Of a stretch of 64,000 bases of DNA, positions 16,072 to 25,470 are shown piece after piece. Below the pieces are notes generated by a model. It did no database searches. It saw nothing but the letters and a program-made list of their open reading frames with translations, and was not told where the DNA came from. The position numbers and the translations under genes were made by a program. The stretch comes from an uncultured Muribaculaceae bacterium (GTDB taxonomy: Bacteria; Bacteroidota; Bacteroidia; Bacteroidales; Muribaculaceae). The stretch's first letter is position 1; the number at the start of each line of letters is the position of its first letter. The stretch spans positions 62,001 to 126,000 of the forward strand of contig CANQQE010000004.1 in NCBI GenBank assembly GCA_947625935.1. Reading direction: 5' to 3'.

Positions 16072-16995
16072 TTATTTGACAAGCGAGGCGAAGGCGGCGG
16101 GAACCGGGGTGGAAAAGTTCATGTCGCGGCGAGTGATGGGATGGATGAATCGCAGTGTCTGGGCGTGAAGCGCGAGACGGTGTATCGGCGATGGCCCCGC
16201 ACCATATTTGCGGTCGCCGACGATGGGATGCCCCTTGTCGCTGAGGTGCACGCGGATCTGGTTTTTGCGTCCTGTGTCAAGCTCCACTTCGAGCAGCGAA
16301 CGCCCCTGTCGTGAGGCTACGGTTTTGTAACGGGTCACGGCAAGCTGCCCTTCATCGGGGTTCTCGGTCGAATAGACCTCAAACTGTGAGTTTTCGGCTA
16401 AATAGCTGCGTATCGTGCCTTCGGCGGGATCCATGCTTCCCTCCACGACAGCAAGATAGCGGCGGTTGATGACCATGTTGTTCCAGTTGTGTTGCATGGC
16501 GACCTTGGCTTCCTCGGTTTTTGCGAACATCATCAGTCCTGATGTGTCGCGGTCGAGGCGGTGCACTATGAACAGTTTGTTGCGGGGGTCTTTGCGCTTC
16601 ACCCAGTCGCGGAGTATGGAGTAGGCCGTGCCTTCTTTCACGCGGTCGGTGCCCATCGAGAGCAGTCCGTAGCCTTTGTTTGCCACGATGATGTCGTCGT
16701 CCTCGTAGACGATTTTGATGCGGCGGTTATAGAATGTCTGGAACTCCCTTGTGATGTTGACCCTGACCACGGTGCCCGGATGCAGGGGGGTGTCGTGGCG
16801 GGTGACGGGGGTGTCGCCGATGGCTACCTGATTGTGTTTGAGCAATTCTTTGACCGACGTGCGTTTGCGCTGCGGCATCGATTGTATCAGAAACGGCAGC
16901 AGTGTCGTCTCGGTTTCGGCGGTATATGTCTCTATTACGTCGGGGCGGAATTTGCGCCGTTCGGCTCCGGGTTTGTGTGGCAGAGGTCGTGGCAT
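16072..16995 (-). CDS. RluA family pseudouridine synthase with S4 domain
   Basis: A 307-residue RNA-modifying enzyme that isomerises uridine to pseudouridine in rRNA or tRNA. Residues 30-80 resemble an S4 RNA-binding domain (SVKELLKHNQVAIGDTPV). The catalytic motif is HRLDRDTSG (145-153), with Asp148 as nucleophile. RKNQIRVHLSDKGHPIVGD matches the conserved C-terminal block. RluA, RluC and RluD paralogues cannot be separated safely here, so no symbol is given. It ends the topA transcript, 14 bases downstream of topA, after the unusual 1-kb gene-poor stretch on its other side. Confidence 0.93.
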   Translation of the reverse strand: MPRPLPHKPGAERRKFRPDVIETYTAETETTLLPFLIQSMPQRKRTSVKELLKHNQVAIGDTPVTRHDTPLHPGTVVRVNITREFQTFYNRRIKIVYEDDDIIVANKGYGLLSMGTDRVKEGTAYSILRDWVKRKDPRNKLFIVHRLDRDTSGLMMFAKTEEAKVAMQHNWNNMVINRRYLAVVEGSMDPAEGTIRSYLAENSQFEVYSTENPDEGQLAVTRYKTVASRQGRSLLEVELDTGRKNQIRVHLSDKGHPIVGDRKYGAGPSPIHRLALHAQTLRFIHPITRRDMNFSTPVPAAFASLVK

Positions 16996-17009
16996 CTCGT
17001 CGTGGGGTG

Positions 17010-19355
17010 TTATTTTTTAGTGCGTCGGGTGGTGGCTGAGGTGCGGCGCGGCTTCTTGGGCGCGTCATCCTGAGCCTTTATAAGTTCCATACATTGCTCT
17101 ACGGTGAGTTGCGCAGGGTCGTCGATGGTCTTTGGAATCTTGTAGTTTGAGCCTTTGTAGGCTATGTAGGGGCCGTAGCGTCCATTGAGCACGGCAAGCT
17201 CCGGCTCGGAGTCAAAACTTTTGATATGCTTGCGGCTCTCGGCTTCACGCTTGGCTTTGATGAGTTCTTCGGCCTCTTCAAGCGTGATGGTCGTCGGCGA
17301 GAGGTCTTTGGGGATGGATGCGAATTTGCCGTCGTGCTTGACGTAGGGGCCAAAGCGGCCTATGGCGACGCTTATGTCTTTTCCTTCAAACTCACCGAGA
17401 TGGCGCGGAAACTCAAAGAGCTTCAAAGCTTCCTCAAGGGTTATCGTTGCGACCGACTGGTCTTTCTGGAGCGATGCGAACTGGGGTTTCTCATCGCCCT
17501 CGCCGTCACCTATCTGCACGAGCGGTCCGAAGCGGCCTATCTTGACCGATACCGGGCGGCCGGTCGACGGGTCGGTGCCGAGCACGCGTTCACCCACTTT
17601 GTGCTCGAGCCTCATGTTCATGGTCTTGTCGACAACGGGGTGGAACATATCGTAAAATTCCTTTATCTCGTCGGCCCACGGGAGTCCCCCTTGGGCTATG
17701 TCGTCAAATTTCTCCTCGACGCGGGCGGTGAAGTTGTAGTCGAGTATTTCAGGGAAATATTCGGTGAGAAAGTCGTTGACCACGACACCTATGTCGGTCG
17801 GTATCAGCTTTCCTTTTTCGGTTCCGACTGTCTCGCTTTTTGTGCGTTGGCTGATTTTGCCCCCTTTGAGGGTCAGGGTCACAAAGTCGCGTTTGGTGCC
17901 GGGTCGTTCCCCTTTCTCGACATATTCTCGTTGCTGGATAGTGGATATCGTCGGGGCATAGGTCGAGGGTCGTCCTATGCCAAGTTCTTCCATCTTTTTC
18001 ACGAGTGACGCCTCGGTGTATCGTGGCGGTTGCTGAGTAAAACGCTGTACGGCTTGGATTTCGACTGCTTTCATATCGTCGCCGATGGACATGGCCGGCA
18101 GTAGCGATGTTCCGTCGGCGCTGTCGCCTTCGTCGTCGCGGCTCTCGATGTAGACAGAGAGGAATCCGTCAAATTTGATGACTTCGCCGGTGGCCACGAA
18201 TCGGGTGTCGCTGTCACCGACGGGGGTGATGTCGACCGTGGTCTTCTCAATCTCGGCGTCGGCCATCTGGCTTGCGATGGTGCGTTTCCAAATGAGCGAG
18301 TACAGGCGGTTTTCCTGAGTGGTGCCGTTGATCTCTGTCTGGTCGATATGCGTTGGTCTGATAGCTTCGTGGGCTTCCTGCGCTCCTTTTGAGTTGGTGT
18401 GGTAGTGGCGTACTTTCAGATAGCGTTCGCCAAGAGTCCCTTTAATCTGTGCCGATATAGTGTTTATGGCGAGCGACGACAGGTTGACCGAATCGGTACG
18501 CATATATGTAATGTGACCGGCTTCATATAGCCGCTGTGCCACCATCATGGTCTGCGACACTGTGAAACCGAGCTTGCGGGCCGCTTCCTGTTGCAGAGTG
18601 GAGGTGGTGAATGGGGGTGCGGGCGATTTCTTGAGCGGCTTGACGTTGACGGCTGTCACGCTGAAGCTGCTGCCGGCGCATTTGTCGAGCAGGGTGCGGG
18701 CGGCTTCCTCGTCGGGGAGACGGTGGGCAAGCTCTGCCTTGACCTGCGATCCGGTGATGGTGTCGAACGTGCCGGCCACACGGAAGTAAGGCTCGCTGAC
18801 AAAATCTTTTATCTCGTTTTCGCGTTCCACGATGAGCCTCACTGCCACCGATTGCACGCGACCTGCCGAGAGGGCGGGCTTGATTTTGCGCCATAGCACC
18901 GGCGACAGCTCGAAACCGACTATGCGGTCGAGCACGCGGCGAGCCTGCTGCGCGTCGACGCGGTTGCGGTCTATCACACGCGGGTTGGCGATGGCGTTGA
19001 GTATGGCGTTCCTGGTGATTTCGTGGAACACTATGCGCTTGGTCGTGTCGGGGTTCAGTCCGAGCACCTCGGACAGATGCCAGGCTATTGCCTCTCCCTC
19101 GCGGTCCTCATCGGAAGCGAGCCAGACGGTCTCGGCTTCCTTGGCGGCCTTTTTCAGCTCTTTGACAAGTTCCTTCTTGTCGTCGGGGATTTCGTAGATG
19201 GGGGTGAAACCGTCCTCGACGTCTATGCTGAAATTCTTTTTGCGCAAGTCGCGGATGTGTCCGTAACTCGACATTACTTTGAAGTCTTTTCCGAGAAATT
19301 TTTCGATGGTTTTGGCCTTGGCCGGTGACTCGACTATTACAAGATTTTTCAGCAT
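17010..19355 (-). CDS. topA: DNA topoisomerase I
   Basis: Type IA topoisomerase that relaxes negative supercoils. The N-terminal TOPRIM domain starts LVIVESPAKAKTIEKF and carries the acidic DEDREGE site (about 82-88). The active-site tyrosine is Tyr284 in HITYMRTDSV. Instead of cysteine zinc ribbons, the C-terminus has three glycine-rich Topo_C repeats marked by GRFGP, GRFGP and GRYGP, then a basic lysine-rich tail. At 781 residues it matches Bacteroidota TopA. A -7 box TACCTTTG lies about 30 bases upstream of the ATG. The pseudouridine synthase gene follows closely. Confidence 0.97.
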   Translation of the reverse strand: MLKNLVIVESPAKAKTIEKFLGKDFKVMSSYGHIRDLRKKNFSIDVEDGFTPIYEIPDDKKELVKELKKAAKEAETVWLASDEDREGEAIAWHLSEVLGLNPDTTKRIVFHEITRNAILNAIANPRVIDRNRVDAQQARRVLDRIVGFELSPVLWRKIKPALSAGRVQSVAVRLIVERENEIKDFVSEPYFRVAGTFDTITGSQVKAELAHRLPDEEAARTLLDKCAGSSFSVTAVNVKPLKKSPAPPFTTSTLQQEAARKLGFTVSQTMMVAQRLYEAGHITYMRTDSVNLSSLAINTISAQIKGTLGERYLKVRHYHTNSKGAQEAHEAIRPTHIDQTEINGTTQENRLYSLIWKRTIASQMADAEIEKTTVDITPVGDSDTRFVATGEVIKFDGFLSVYIESRDDEGDSADGTSLLPAMSIGDDMKAVEIQAVQRFTQQPPRYTEASLVKKMEELGIGRPSTYAPTISTIQQREYVEKGERPGTKRDFVTLTLKGGKISQRTKSETVGTEKGKLIPTDIGVVVNDFLTEYFPEILDYNFTARVEEKFDDIAQGGLPWADEIKEFYDMFHPVVDKTMNMRLEHKVGERVLGTDPSTGRPVSVKIGRFGPLVQIGDGEGDEKPQFASLQKDQSVATITLEEALKLFEFPRHLGEFEGKDISVAIGRFGPYVKHDGKFASIPKDLSPTTITLEEAEELIKAKREAESRKHIKSFDSEPELAVLNGRYGPYIAYKGSNYKIPKTIDDPAQLTVEQCMELIKAQDDAPKKPRRTSATTRRTKK

Positions 19356-19383
19356 TGTTGTCGTTTTGATGAAATTTCCGCCG

Positions 19384-19391
19384 CAAAGGTA
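19384..19391 (-). promoter_or_regulatory. -7 box upstream of topA
   Basis: TACCTTTG on the minus strand, 28 bases before the topA start. No good TTTG -33 box is found at the right spacing. Confidence 0.5.
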
Positions 19392-19467
19392 GGGATTTTT
19401 CTATGATTTATTTCCTTGATTAACGCATTTGTACCCGAATTGTTGCGTGTGGGGTTAGGTTCAGGGG

Positions 19468-20433
19468 TCAGAATACCAGCCCTACGTTGTCAATCCAGAG
19501 AGTGAGGCCGAGGGTGCCGACATAGGCGGTGCCGCTCGCTGCGGAGGCCATCATGAGCATATGGGTAGGCGTCGCGTCGGGGGCGTCCCATCCCACTTCC
19601 TGAACGGGCACCATCTTCCCCTTGGAGTTTTTGGCATAGTAGGCTTTTTCCCCTGAGATCAGTCCCATCCATGGCTTGTACCAGCTCTCTTTGGATATGT
19701 CACCATAGTGAATCGGGAGCTTGTGGGCGTTGACCCAGCCCGGGGTGGATGCCCCGTAACGCTCGCGGCCGGTGCCCACGCGCTTGGCGTAGATGTTGCC
19801 TTCCGAGTCTTCCCACCGGCGTTGCAAAATGATGAAAACCTCGGCGTTGTCGTGCCCTTTCATCGTCTTTTTTTTGCCGAAGCCGCTTGAGTAGGTTCGC
19901 TCGTTGGTCGGGGGCATGGTGACTTTATAGTCAAAGCGCAACGCTTTGGGACGGCGAGTGAAAGGCACACCCATTTCAAGTTTGCTGTAAGGGTCTGAGG
20001 TGGATTTGACAGGTTCCTTGAACTCGCCGAGAAATATGGAGCCTGCCACGAGCACATCGATGTTTATGATGCCGACGGCCTTGCAGTGTTCCATTATGGT
20101 GGTCAGCTTGCAGCATTTGTTGGCACCTGACCTCACGTCGGGAAACACGGCGTTGCTTCCTTTGACAACACCCATGACGTTGGCGAGAACGTTGGAGGTG
20201 GCCCATGGAGACCCCCCTTCGTTCTTATAGGGTATGTTTCCCTCGACGGTGTGGGTCGGGGCTATCTCGTATAGGGTTTTCTTGTTGCCGCCTATGATAC
20301 GCGATTCAGGGACGATGCGGGTCACCCACTGCTCGAAGTTGCCGAATTTGATTGGCTCGAACGTTTCGCCGAAAGCTGTGCAGATTCCACAAGCGAGGGT
20401 TATGGATAGAGTCAATAGATGTTTAAAAGTCAT
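19468..20433 (-). CDS. PCMD domain-containing exported protein
   Basis: A 321-residue protein with a signal peptide (about 1-22, LLTLSITLACGICTAFG) and a domain resembling PCMD (putative carbohydrate metabolism domain), a beta-rich module found in Bacteroidota surface proteins. The supporting segments are an early FGNFEQWVTR, FDYKV near the middle, and a closing LTLWIDNVGLVF; the family typically ends near a D-N-V/I-x-L-x-F/Y pattern. It probably sits in the periplasm or on the surface and binds or processes glycans. No clear lipobox is visible. It is flanked by topA and mdh without obvious functional linkage; the domain call is from pattern recognition. Confidence 0.65.
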   Translation of the reverse strand: MTFKHLLTLSITLACGICTAFGETFEPIKFGNFEQWVTRIVPESRIIGGNKKTLYEIAPTHTVEGNIPYKNEGGSPWATSNVLANVMGVVKGSNAVFPDVRSGANKCCKLTTIMEHCKAVGIINIDVLVAGSIFLGEFKEPVKSTSDPYSKLEMGVPFTRRPKALRFDYKVTMPPTNERTYSSGFGKKKTMKGHDNAEVFIILQRRWEDSEGNIYAKRVGTGRERYGASTPGWVNAHKLPIHYGDISKESWYKPWMGLISGEKAYYAKNSKGKMVPVQEVGWDAPDATPTHMLMMASAASGTAYVGTLGLTLWIDNVGLVF

Positions 20434-20504
20434 GTTGAAAAGTTTAAATCAATTGTATTATGCGCATACAAACCGCGAAGATAGCAAATTAAATCCGGCA
20501 AGCA

Positions 20505-20538
20505 TAAAAAAAGCGGCCCCGCAGTGTAGCGGAGCCGC
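20505..20538 (-). terminator. Rho-independent terminator of mdh
   Basis: Minus strand: GCGGCTCCGC, loop TACACT, GCGGGGCCGC (one G-U pair), then a run of T residues. It follows the mdh stop by about 60 bases. Confidence 0.85.
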
Positions 20539-20596
20539 CGAGCAAGCTATAAATGAAAAAGATTTCAGTCAGTTAAGCGTAAGTATGGCTGATTTA

Positions 20597-21535
20597 TCAG
20601 GCCAAAGCCGCAGTGAGTGCCTCGTTGGTTTTGTGGACAGCCTCGGCGCTCTTGTGGAACAACGCTTTTTCCTCGTCGTTGAGGTCAAATTCGACGATTT
20701 TCTCGATACCGTTTTTCCCAAGGATGCAGGGAACACCGATGCAGAGGTCTTTTTCGCCATATTCGCCATCGAGCAGAGCGGAGCAAGAGATGAGTTTCTT
20801 CTGGTCGTGGAGCACGGCAGACACTACTTGTGCTGCCGCTGCGCCGGGAGCGTACCATGCCGATGTGCCAAGGAGCTTGGTGAGTGTCGCACCGCCGACC
20901 ATTGTGTCGGCTGCCACTTTAGCAAGCTGTTCGGCGGGGAGCAGAGATGCTGCGGGCAGACCGCGGTAGGCTGCGAAGCGGGTGAGGGGTATCATGGTGG
21001 TGTCGCCATGACCGCCGATCACGATGCCCTCGACTTCAGTGGCGTTCGCACCGAGAGCGAGGCTGAGGAAATATTTGAAACGCGCGCTGTCGAGTGCGCC
21101 GCCCATGCCGATGATGCGGTTTTTGGGGAGACCGCTGATTTTGTGGATGAGATAGGTCATGGTGTCCATCGGGTTAGACACGCAGAGTATAACGGCGTTG
21201 GGAGAGTGCTTGAGCACGCTGTCGGTAACCTGCTTAACGATACCGGCATTGACTCCGATGAGTTCCTCGCGGGTCATTCCGGGCTTGCGGGGTATGCCTG
21301 AAGTGATAACGACAACGTCGCTTCCGGCGGTTTTCTCATAATCGTTGGTCACACCGGTCAGACGAGTGTTGATATTGAGGATATTGGCCGTCTGCATGAT
21401 GTCCATGGCCTTACCCTCTGAGAGACCTTCCTTGATGTCGATGAGCACTACCTCGTCGGCTACTCCGTTGGTCACTAAAACGTTAGCACAAGTGGCGCCT
21501 ACATTGCCCGCGCCTACAACTGTTACCTTTGACAT
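20597..21535 (-). CDS. mdh: Malate dehydrogenase
   Basis: A 312-residue lactate/malate-dehydrogenase-fold enzyme that interconverts malate and oxaloacetate using NAD. The dinucleotide motif is GAGNVGATCA near residue 7, and the catalytic histidine lies in GGHGDTTMIPL. The substrate-specificity loop and GIPRKPGMTREEL segment fit the LDH-like malate dehydrogenases of Bacteroidota, which use this enzyme on the reductive branch to succinate. A consensus promoter lies 40-70 bases upstream and a terminator follows, so the gene is probably transcribed alone. Confidence 0.96.
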   Translation of the reverse strand: MSKVTVVGAGNVGATCANVLVTNGVADEVVLIDIKEGLSEGKAMDIMQTANILNINTRLTGVTNDYEKTAGSDVVVITSGIPRKPGMTREELIGVNAGIVKQVTDSVLKHSPNAVILCVSNPMDTMTYLIHKISGLPKNRIIGMGGALDSARFKYFLSLALGANATEVEGIVIGGHGDTTMIPLTRFAAYRGLPAASLLPAEQLAKVAADTMVGGATLTKLLGTSAWYAPGAAAAQVVSAVLHDQKKLISCSALLDGEYGEKDLCIGVPCILGKNGIEKIVEFDLNDEEKALFHKSAEAVHKTNEALTAALA

Positions 21536-21574
21536 AATTATATTGTGGTTAAACGGTTATTGGTTTATCTCCCG

Positions 21575-21605
21575 CAAATTTAGTGAAATTTTTTCAGAAC
21601 CCAAA
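21575..21605 (-). promoter_or_regulatory. Promoter of mdh
   Basis: Minus strand: TTTG, 19 bases, TAAATTTG; both boxes are perfect. The mdh ATG lies about 40 bases downstream of the -7 box. Confidence 0.75.
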
Positions 21606-21672
21606 TACAAATTTTTCGACTGATAAAAATTTAGGTAAGCCCTGATTCTTGCTTGAATTGACGGAAATTTTC

Positions 21673-21680
21673 TAAATTTG
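21673..21680 (+). promoter_or_regulatory. -7 box upstream of the hypothetical at 21.7 kb
   Basis: TAAATTTG on the plus strand, with CTTG 21 bases upstream as a weak -33. It forms a divergent pair with the mdh promoter. Confidence 0.5.
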
Positions 21681-21720
21681 TGTTTAAGAAAACAGGTTTA
21701 TCCCATATAAATCAGATACC

Positions 21721-22440
21721 ATGGATATAGTATTGATAATATTGATTGCGATTGTCGTTTTTATGTATAAAATAGGGCGTAAGGCCCAAAGGGACGGATT
21801 GGTCAATCCCGGCGGCAGTAACAATATGGTATATCATCTGGATATGTCGGTGCCCCGTCTTAAAAGCATGGATGACAGTCACGGCCCGGATTACTCCAAG
21901 CTGTCGGTGGCTTTAAAACCCGGTGAAATAGGAATCATCAAGTCTAATTTGGATTCTATGGTAGAGGAATGTGGCGGATATGACTATGTCGTCATCGATT
22001 GTATACGCTCTCTTGGCTCTGATGAATATTTCGCCTCCCACCGACGTTTCATGGTCGGCGACCGATTGAAAATCTCTGTGGATGAAGATATGAGTCGGTT
22101 CCCTACCGATTATCTATGGGTTAATTTGTATTCAGCCGAGGATGGCTCGGAGGTCGATGAAATTTTGATAGACAGGAGTCAGAATCGACTTGCTTGTGAA
22201 CTGTTAAGTGACCCTTGTAGTAAAATCAAGGGTGTGTATGTAGCCGATATGGAAATCTGGACAAGCGGGTCGTTCCCCAATTCAAGTAGCAAACTCATGT
22301 TGTTCTATGACCGGGATGACGACAATGGGGAAGATGACGATAACCCCGCACCGCAGAGTCCGGGCGTGGAAAGCGTCAATGAGATGCTTTTGGCTCTCGG
22401 TTTGATTAATTCGCAGAAATGCAAGAACGATAAACGGTGA
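21721..22440 (+). CDS. Hypothetical membrane-anchored protein
   Basis: A 239-residue protein I do not recognise. It starts with a single transmembrane helix (residues 2-17, DIVLIILIAIVVFMYKI) followed by a basic patch, so the rest is probably cytoplasmic. The soluble part has mixed alpha/beta character, an acidic tail (DRDDDNGEDDDNPAPQSPG) and a C-terminal short helix (VNEMLLALGLINSQKC). There is no signal peptidase site or known catalytic motif. It is the only plus-strand gene between mdh and ispF, faces its own promoter, and has a slightly lower GC content than its neighbours. Confidence 0.75.
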   Translation: MDIVLIILIAIVVFMYKIGRKAQRDGLVNPGGSNNMVYHLDMSVPRLKSMDDSHGPDYSKLSVALKPGEIGIIKSNLDSMVEECGGYDYVVIDCIRSLGSDEYFASHRRFMVGDRLKISVDEDMSRFPTDYLWVNLYSAEDGSEVDEILIDRSQNRLACELLSDPCSKIKGVYVADMEIWTSGSFPNSSSKLMLFYDRDDDNGEDDDNPAPQSPGVESVNEMLLALGLINSQKCKNDKR

Positions 22441-22447
22441 GGCTTTG

Positions 22448-22957
22448 TCAGTTTATGGCAGAAAGAAGGGCGACGGCCTGGGCTGCGATGCCTTCGCCGC
22501 GGCCTGTGAAGCCGAGACGTTCGGTGGTTGTGGCTTTGACCGATACCCGGGAAACTGGAATTGAGAGGTCGTCAGCGATATTGGCTCTCATCCGCTCGAT
22601 GTAGGGGAGCATTTTCGGTGCCTGGGCTATGATGGTCACGTCGACGTTGGCGGGTGTGTAGCCTTCGCGGGCCACGAGCCTTGCCACCTCGCGCAGCAGC
22701 CGGCGAGAGTCGGCTCCCTTGTAGGCCGGGTCGGTGTCGGGGAAGTGGTAGCCGATGTCGCGAAGCGCGACGGCACCGAGCATGGCGTCGCAAAGGGCGT
22801 GAAGAGCCACGTCGGCATCGCTGTGGCCGAGCAGTCCGCGGTCATGTGGTATTTTCACGCCGCAAATCCACAATTTGCGTCCGGGTGCGAATGCGTGCAC
22901 GTCAAATCCCGAGCCTATGCGGAATGGAAGGTTGGGTGCGGTAGCGTCGGTGCTCAT
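22448..22957 (-). CDS. ispF: 2-C-methyl-D-erythritol 2,4-cyclodiphosphate synthase
   Basis: IspF cyclises CDP-methylerythritol 2-phosphate in the non-mevalonate isoprenoid pathway. The 169-residue protein has the metal-binding Asp and His in [13 protein letters not shown], the [21 protein letters not shown] block, and the C-terminal motif [22 protein letters not shown]. Its start overlaps the porV stop by four bases (ATGA), so it is translated as the last gene of the porV transcript. The coupling to a secretion gene has no obvious biochemical meaning. Confidence 0.96.
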   Translation of the reverse strand: MSTDATAPNLPFRIGSGFDVHAFAPGRKLWICGVKIPHDRGLLGHSDADVALHALCDAMLGAVALRDIGYHFPDTDPAYKGADSRRLLREVARLVAREGYTPANVDVTIIAQAPKMLPYIERMRANIADDLSIPVSRVSVKATTTERLGFTGRGEGIAAQAVALLSAIN

Positions 22958-24168
22958 CGTTTACGTCCGAAAAGCTCTTTCAGACCGTCCATGTCGAATG
23001 TCAGCGTGAAGCGCAGCGTCTGGTCGAGCGGTGAGGTTTGTGCTGTGGCGAGCATATATGACGCGTCGAGGCGCACCACGTTGAGCGAGAATCCGGCACC
23101 GAGTGAGAAGTATTTGCGGTTACCTTTGAATTCGTTCTCATAGAAATATCCGGCGCGTACAAAAAATTGATTGTTGTAGGCATACTCCGCACCAAACGAG
23201 AGGTTGATCTCGCGCAGTTCCTCTTTGAAGCCGCCGGGCGCATCGCTGAATGATTTGAATATGCCGGTGATGGGCGACATATTTTCCCAGTCTTCGAGTG
23301 CGTCGAGGTAGGCTTGTTGCCCCTCGGTGTCGTCGGCATAGTCGCTCTCGCGGGGTTTGGCCGGGACGAGCAGCTTGTTGGCGTCGAGCGAGAGGGCTAA
23401 GGTGTGGTAGTCGGCCAAGGGGAACATGAATGTTGTTCCGATTCGTAGGTTGGTGGGGAGGAAAGCGGGATCCTCGCCGTTGTTGTAGGACACCTTTGTG
23501 CCGATGTTGGAAATGTTCCATCCCCATGACCACTGGCATTCGTTGCGGCCTATGATCGGGTAGGTGGTGAAGTATCCGGCGATGTCGGCCGAGAACGCCG
23601 ACGCCCCGGTAGTGTTGTCGCCGGCATATGAGTCGGAGAAACCGAGATCGGAGTAGATGTAGCGGAACACGACGCCCATAGAGAATTTCTCGGACAGTTT
23701 GCGCGAGTAGCCGATGTCGAACGACATTTCATAAGGGTTGAGCGACTGGGCGGCCTGTCCCGACACCTCGCTTGTGGTCACCTCGCCGAGCGAGAAATAG
23801 CGCAGTGAGGCCGACAGCGCCTGGTTGTCGTTGCTGCCTATCTTCCAGTAACCCGACAGGTTGGCCAGGAAGATGTCGTTGACAAGTTTGCGCAACCATG
23901 GGGTGTAGCTCAAAGAGAATCCTCCGCGGCTGTAGGCGAAAGCATATTTCGACGGGTTCCAGAACTGGGAGTTGCAGTCGGGGTCGGTGGCGGCTCCGAG
24001 GTCACCCATCGACGCTCCGCGCGCGTCGGGCGCGATGCTGAGCGAAGTGACGCCGGTCTGGATGGGGTTGAACTCGTTTTTGTCCTGGGCCGATGCGGCA
24101 GGAACGCCTGAGAGTAACGCCAATCCTAATATTGTCAGATATTTACACAGATGCTTGGTCATAGTCAT
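22954..24168 (-). CDS. porV: Type IX secretion outer-membrane protein PorV
   Basis: A 404-residue outer-membrane beta-barrel of the FadL-like PorV (LptO) family. PorV carries T9SS cargo from the translocon to the sortase PorU, which removes the sorting domain and attaches anionic LPS. Signs are a signal peptide ([18 protein letters not shown]), the PorV-type start [25 protein letters not shown], alternating barrel strands and an aromatic, strand-like C-terminal region. In P. gingivalis porU and porV are adjacent; here they are about 5.6 kb apart, with suf genes and cvpA between. It is translationally coupled to ispF. Confidence 0.92.
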   Translation of the reverse strand: MTMTKHLCKYLTILGLALLSGVPAASAQDKNEFNPIQTGVTSLSIAPDARGASMGDLGAATDPDCNSQFWNPSKYAFAYSRGGFSLSYTPWLRKLVNDIFLANLSGYWKIGSNDNQALSASLRYFSLGEVTTSEVSGQAAQSLNPYEMSFDIGYSRKLSEKFSMGVVFRYIYSDLGFSDSYAGDNTTGASAFSADIAGYFTTYPIIGRNECQWSWGWNISNIGTKVSYNNGEDPAFLPTNLRIGTTFMFPLADYHTLALSLDANKLLVPAKPRESDYADDTEGQQAYLDALEDWENMSPITGIFKSFSDAPGGFKEELREINLSFGAEYAYNNQFFVRAGYFYENEFKGNRKYFSLGAGFSLNVVRLDASYMLATAQTSPLDQTLRFTLTFDMDGLKELFGRKR

Positions 24169-24249
24169 GGTGAATAGTGTGGTGTATGTGGCGAGGACAT
24201 TTTGGTTGCCCCCACAAACTAATAACTGATAATAAGTTGAATTATTGTG

Positions 24250-25470
24250 TCAGCCGAGCATAGGGATGACACGGTTGAGCGCGGCTATGAACGCATCGGC
24301 TTCCTCGCGTGTGTTGTAGAGTGCGAACGAGGCTCTGACCGTTCCCTCCACGCCGAGGGTTTCCATAAGCGGTTGGGCGCAGTGGTGGCCTGTGCGAACA
24401 GCTATCCCGAGTTTGTCGAGAAGCATCCCCATGTCATAGTGGTGCTCGTTGCCGACAAGGAACGATATAATGGCCGCCTTGCCGGGTGCGGTGCCGAAAA
24501 TCCTCATCCCCTCTATCTCCATCATGCGCGAGGTGGTGTAGGAGAGCAGGTTATGCTCATGGGCGGCTATGGCCTCTATGCCTATGCTGTCGATATAATC
24601 GATGGCTTTTGAAAAGGCGGCTATCCCTACGAAGTCGGGGGTGCCGGCCTCGAATTTGAACGGCAGTTCGGCGAAAGTCGTGTGCTTGAATGTGACGTGG
24701 CCTATCATCTCGCCGCCGCCCTGGTAGGGGGGCATTTTTTCAAGCAGCGCGGGCCTTCCGTAGAGGACTCCGATTCCCGTGGGTCCGTACATTTTGTGGG
24801 CTGAAAACGCGTAGAAATCGGCATCGAGCGCGGTGACATCGACTTTGAGATGCGACACAGCTTGCGCCCCGTCGATTACCGCTATCGCTCCGTGGCGGTG
24901 CGCCTCGTCTATTATCTGTTTGACCGGGTTGACCGTGCCGAGCACGTTGGAGACATGGCAGATGCTTACGACGCGAGTGCGCTCGTTGAACAAAGCGCGG
25001 TAAGCGTCCATGTCGAGTGAGCCGTCGGGTCGCATAGGCACCACCTTGATGACCACTTTCTTTCGCTGCCGCAACAGTTGCCAGGGGACGATGTTGGCGT
25101 GGTGTTCCATGACCGACAGGATGATTTCATCGCCGTCGTCGAGCAGTTCGCCGTATGAGGCGGCCACAAGATTGATCGCTTCGGTTGTGCCTCGGGTGAA
25201 GATGATTGACTCGGTCGACGGGGCATTGATGAACCTGCGCACCTTCTCGCGGCTCAGTTCCTGAAGTTCGGTGGCTTCCTGCGACAGGGTATGTACGCCT
25301 CGGTGCACGTTGGCCTTGGTGTTGTAGTACATCCCCACTATCTCGTCGACGACCTGCCGCGGGGTCTGTGACGTGGCGGTGTTGTCGAGGTAGACTAACG
25401 GCCTGCCATAGACCTTGCGGCCAAGTATCGGGAAATCCTCTCTCAGGGAGGTTACATTATAGTCATTCAT
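24250..25470 (-). CDS. sufS: Cysteine desulfurase SufS
   Basis: A 406-residue PLP-dependent enzyme that removes sulfur from cysteine for iron-sulfur cluster assembly. The PLP lysine is in FSAHKMYGPTG and the catalytic cysteine in RTGHHCAQP. Its start overlaps the end of sufD by eight bases, making it the last gene of the sufBCDS run. No SufE or SufU gene is visible inside this operon, so the sulfur acceptor must be elsewhere. Confidence 0.96.
   Translation of the reverse strand: MNDYNVTSLREDFPILGRKVYGRPLVYLDNTATSQTPRQVVDEIVGMYYNTKANVHRGVHTLSQEATELQELSREKVRRFINAPSTESIIFTRGTTEAINLVAASYGELLDDGDEIILSVMEHHANIVPWQLLRQRKKVVIKVVPMRPDGSLDMDAYRALFNERTRVVSICHVSNVLGTVNPVKQIIDEAHRHGAIAVIDGAQAVSHLKVDVTALDADFYAFSAHKMYGPTGIGVLYGRPALLEKMPPYQGGGEMIGHVTFKHTTFAELPFKFEAGTPDFVGIAAFSKAIDYIDSIGIEAIAAHEHNLLSYTTSRMMEIEGMRIFGTAPGKAAIISFLVGNEHHYDMGMLLDKLGIAVRTGHHCAQPLMETLGVEGTVRASFALYNTREEADAFIAALNRVIPMLG

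Noticed and set aside
20234-21301. A long plus-strand open frame (355 codons) across the PCMD-mdh boundary
   Set aside because: It is the antisense of mdh, which has intact motifs, a promoter and a terminator; the plus-strand product has no recognisable domain.
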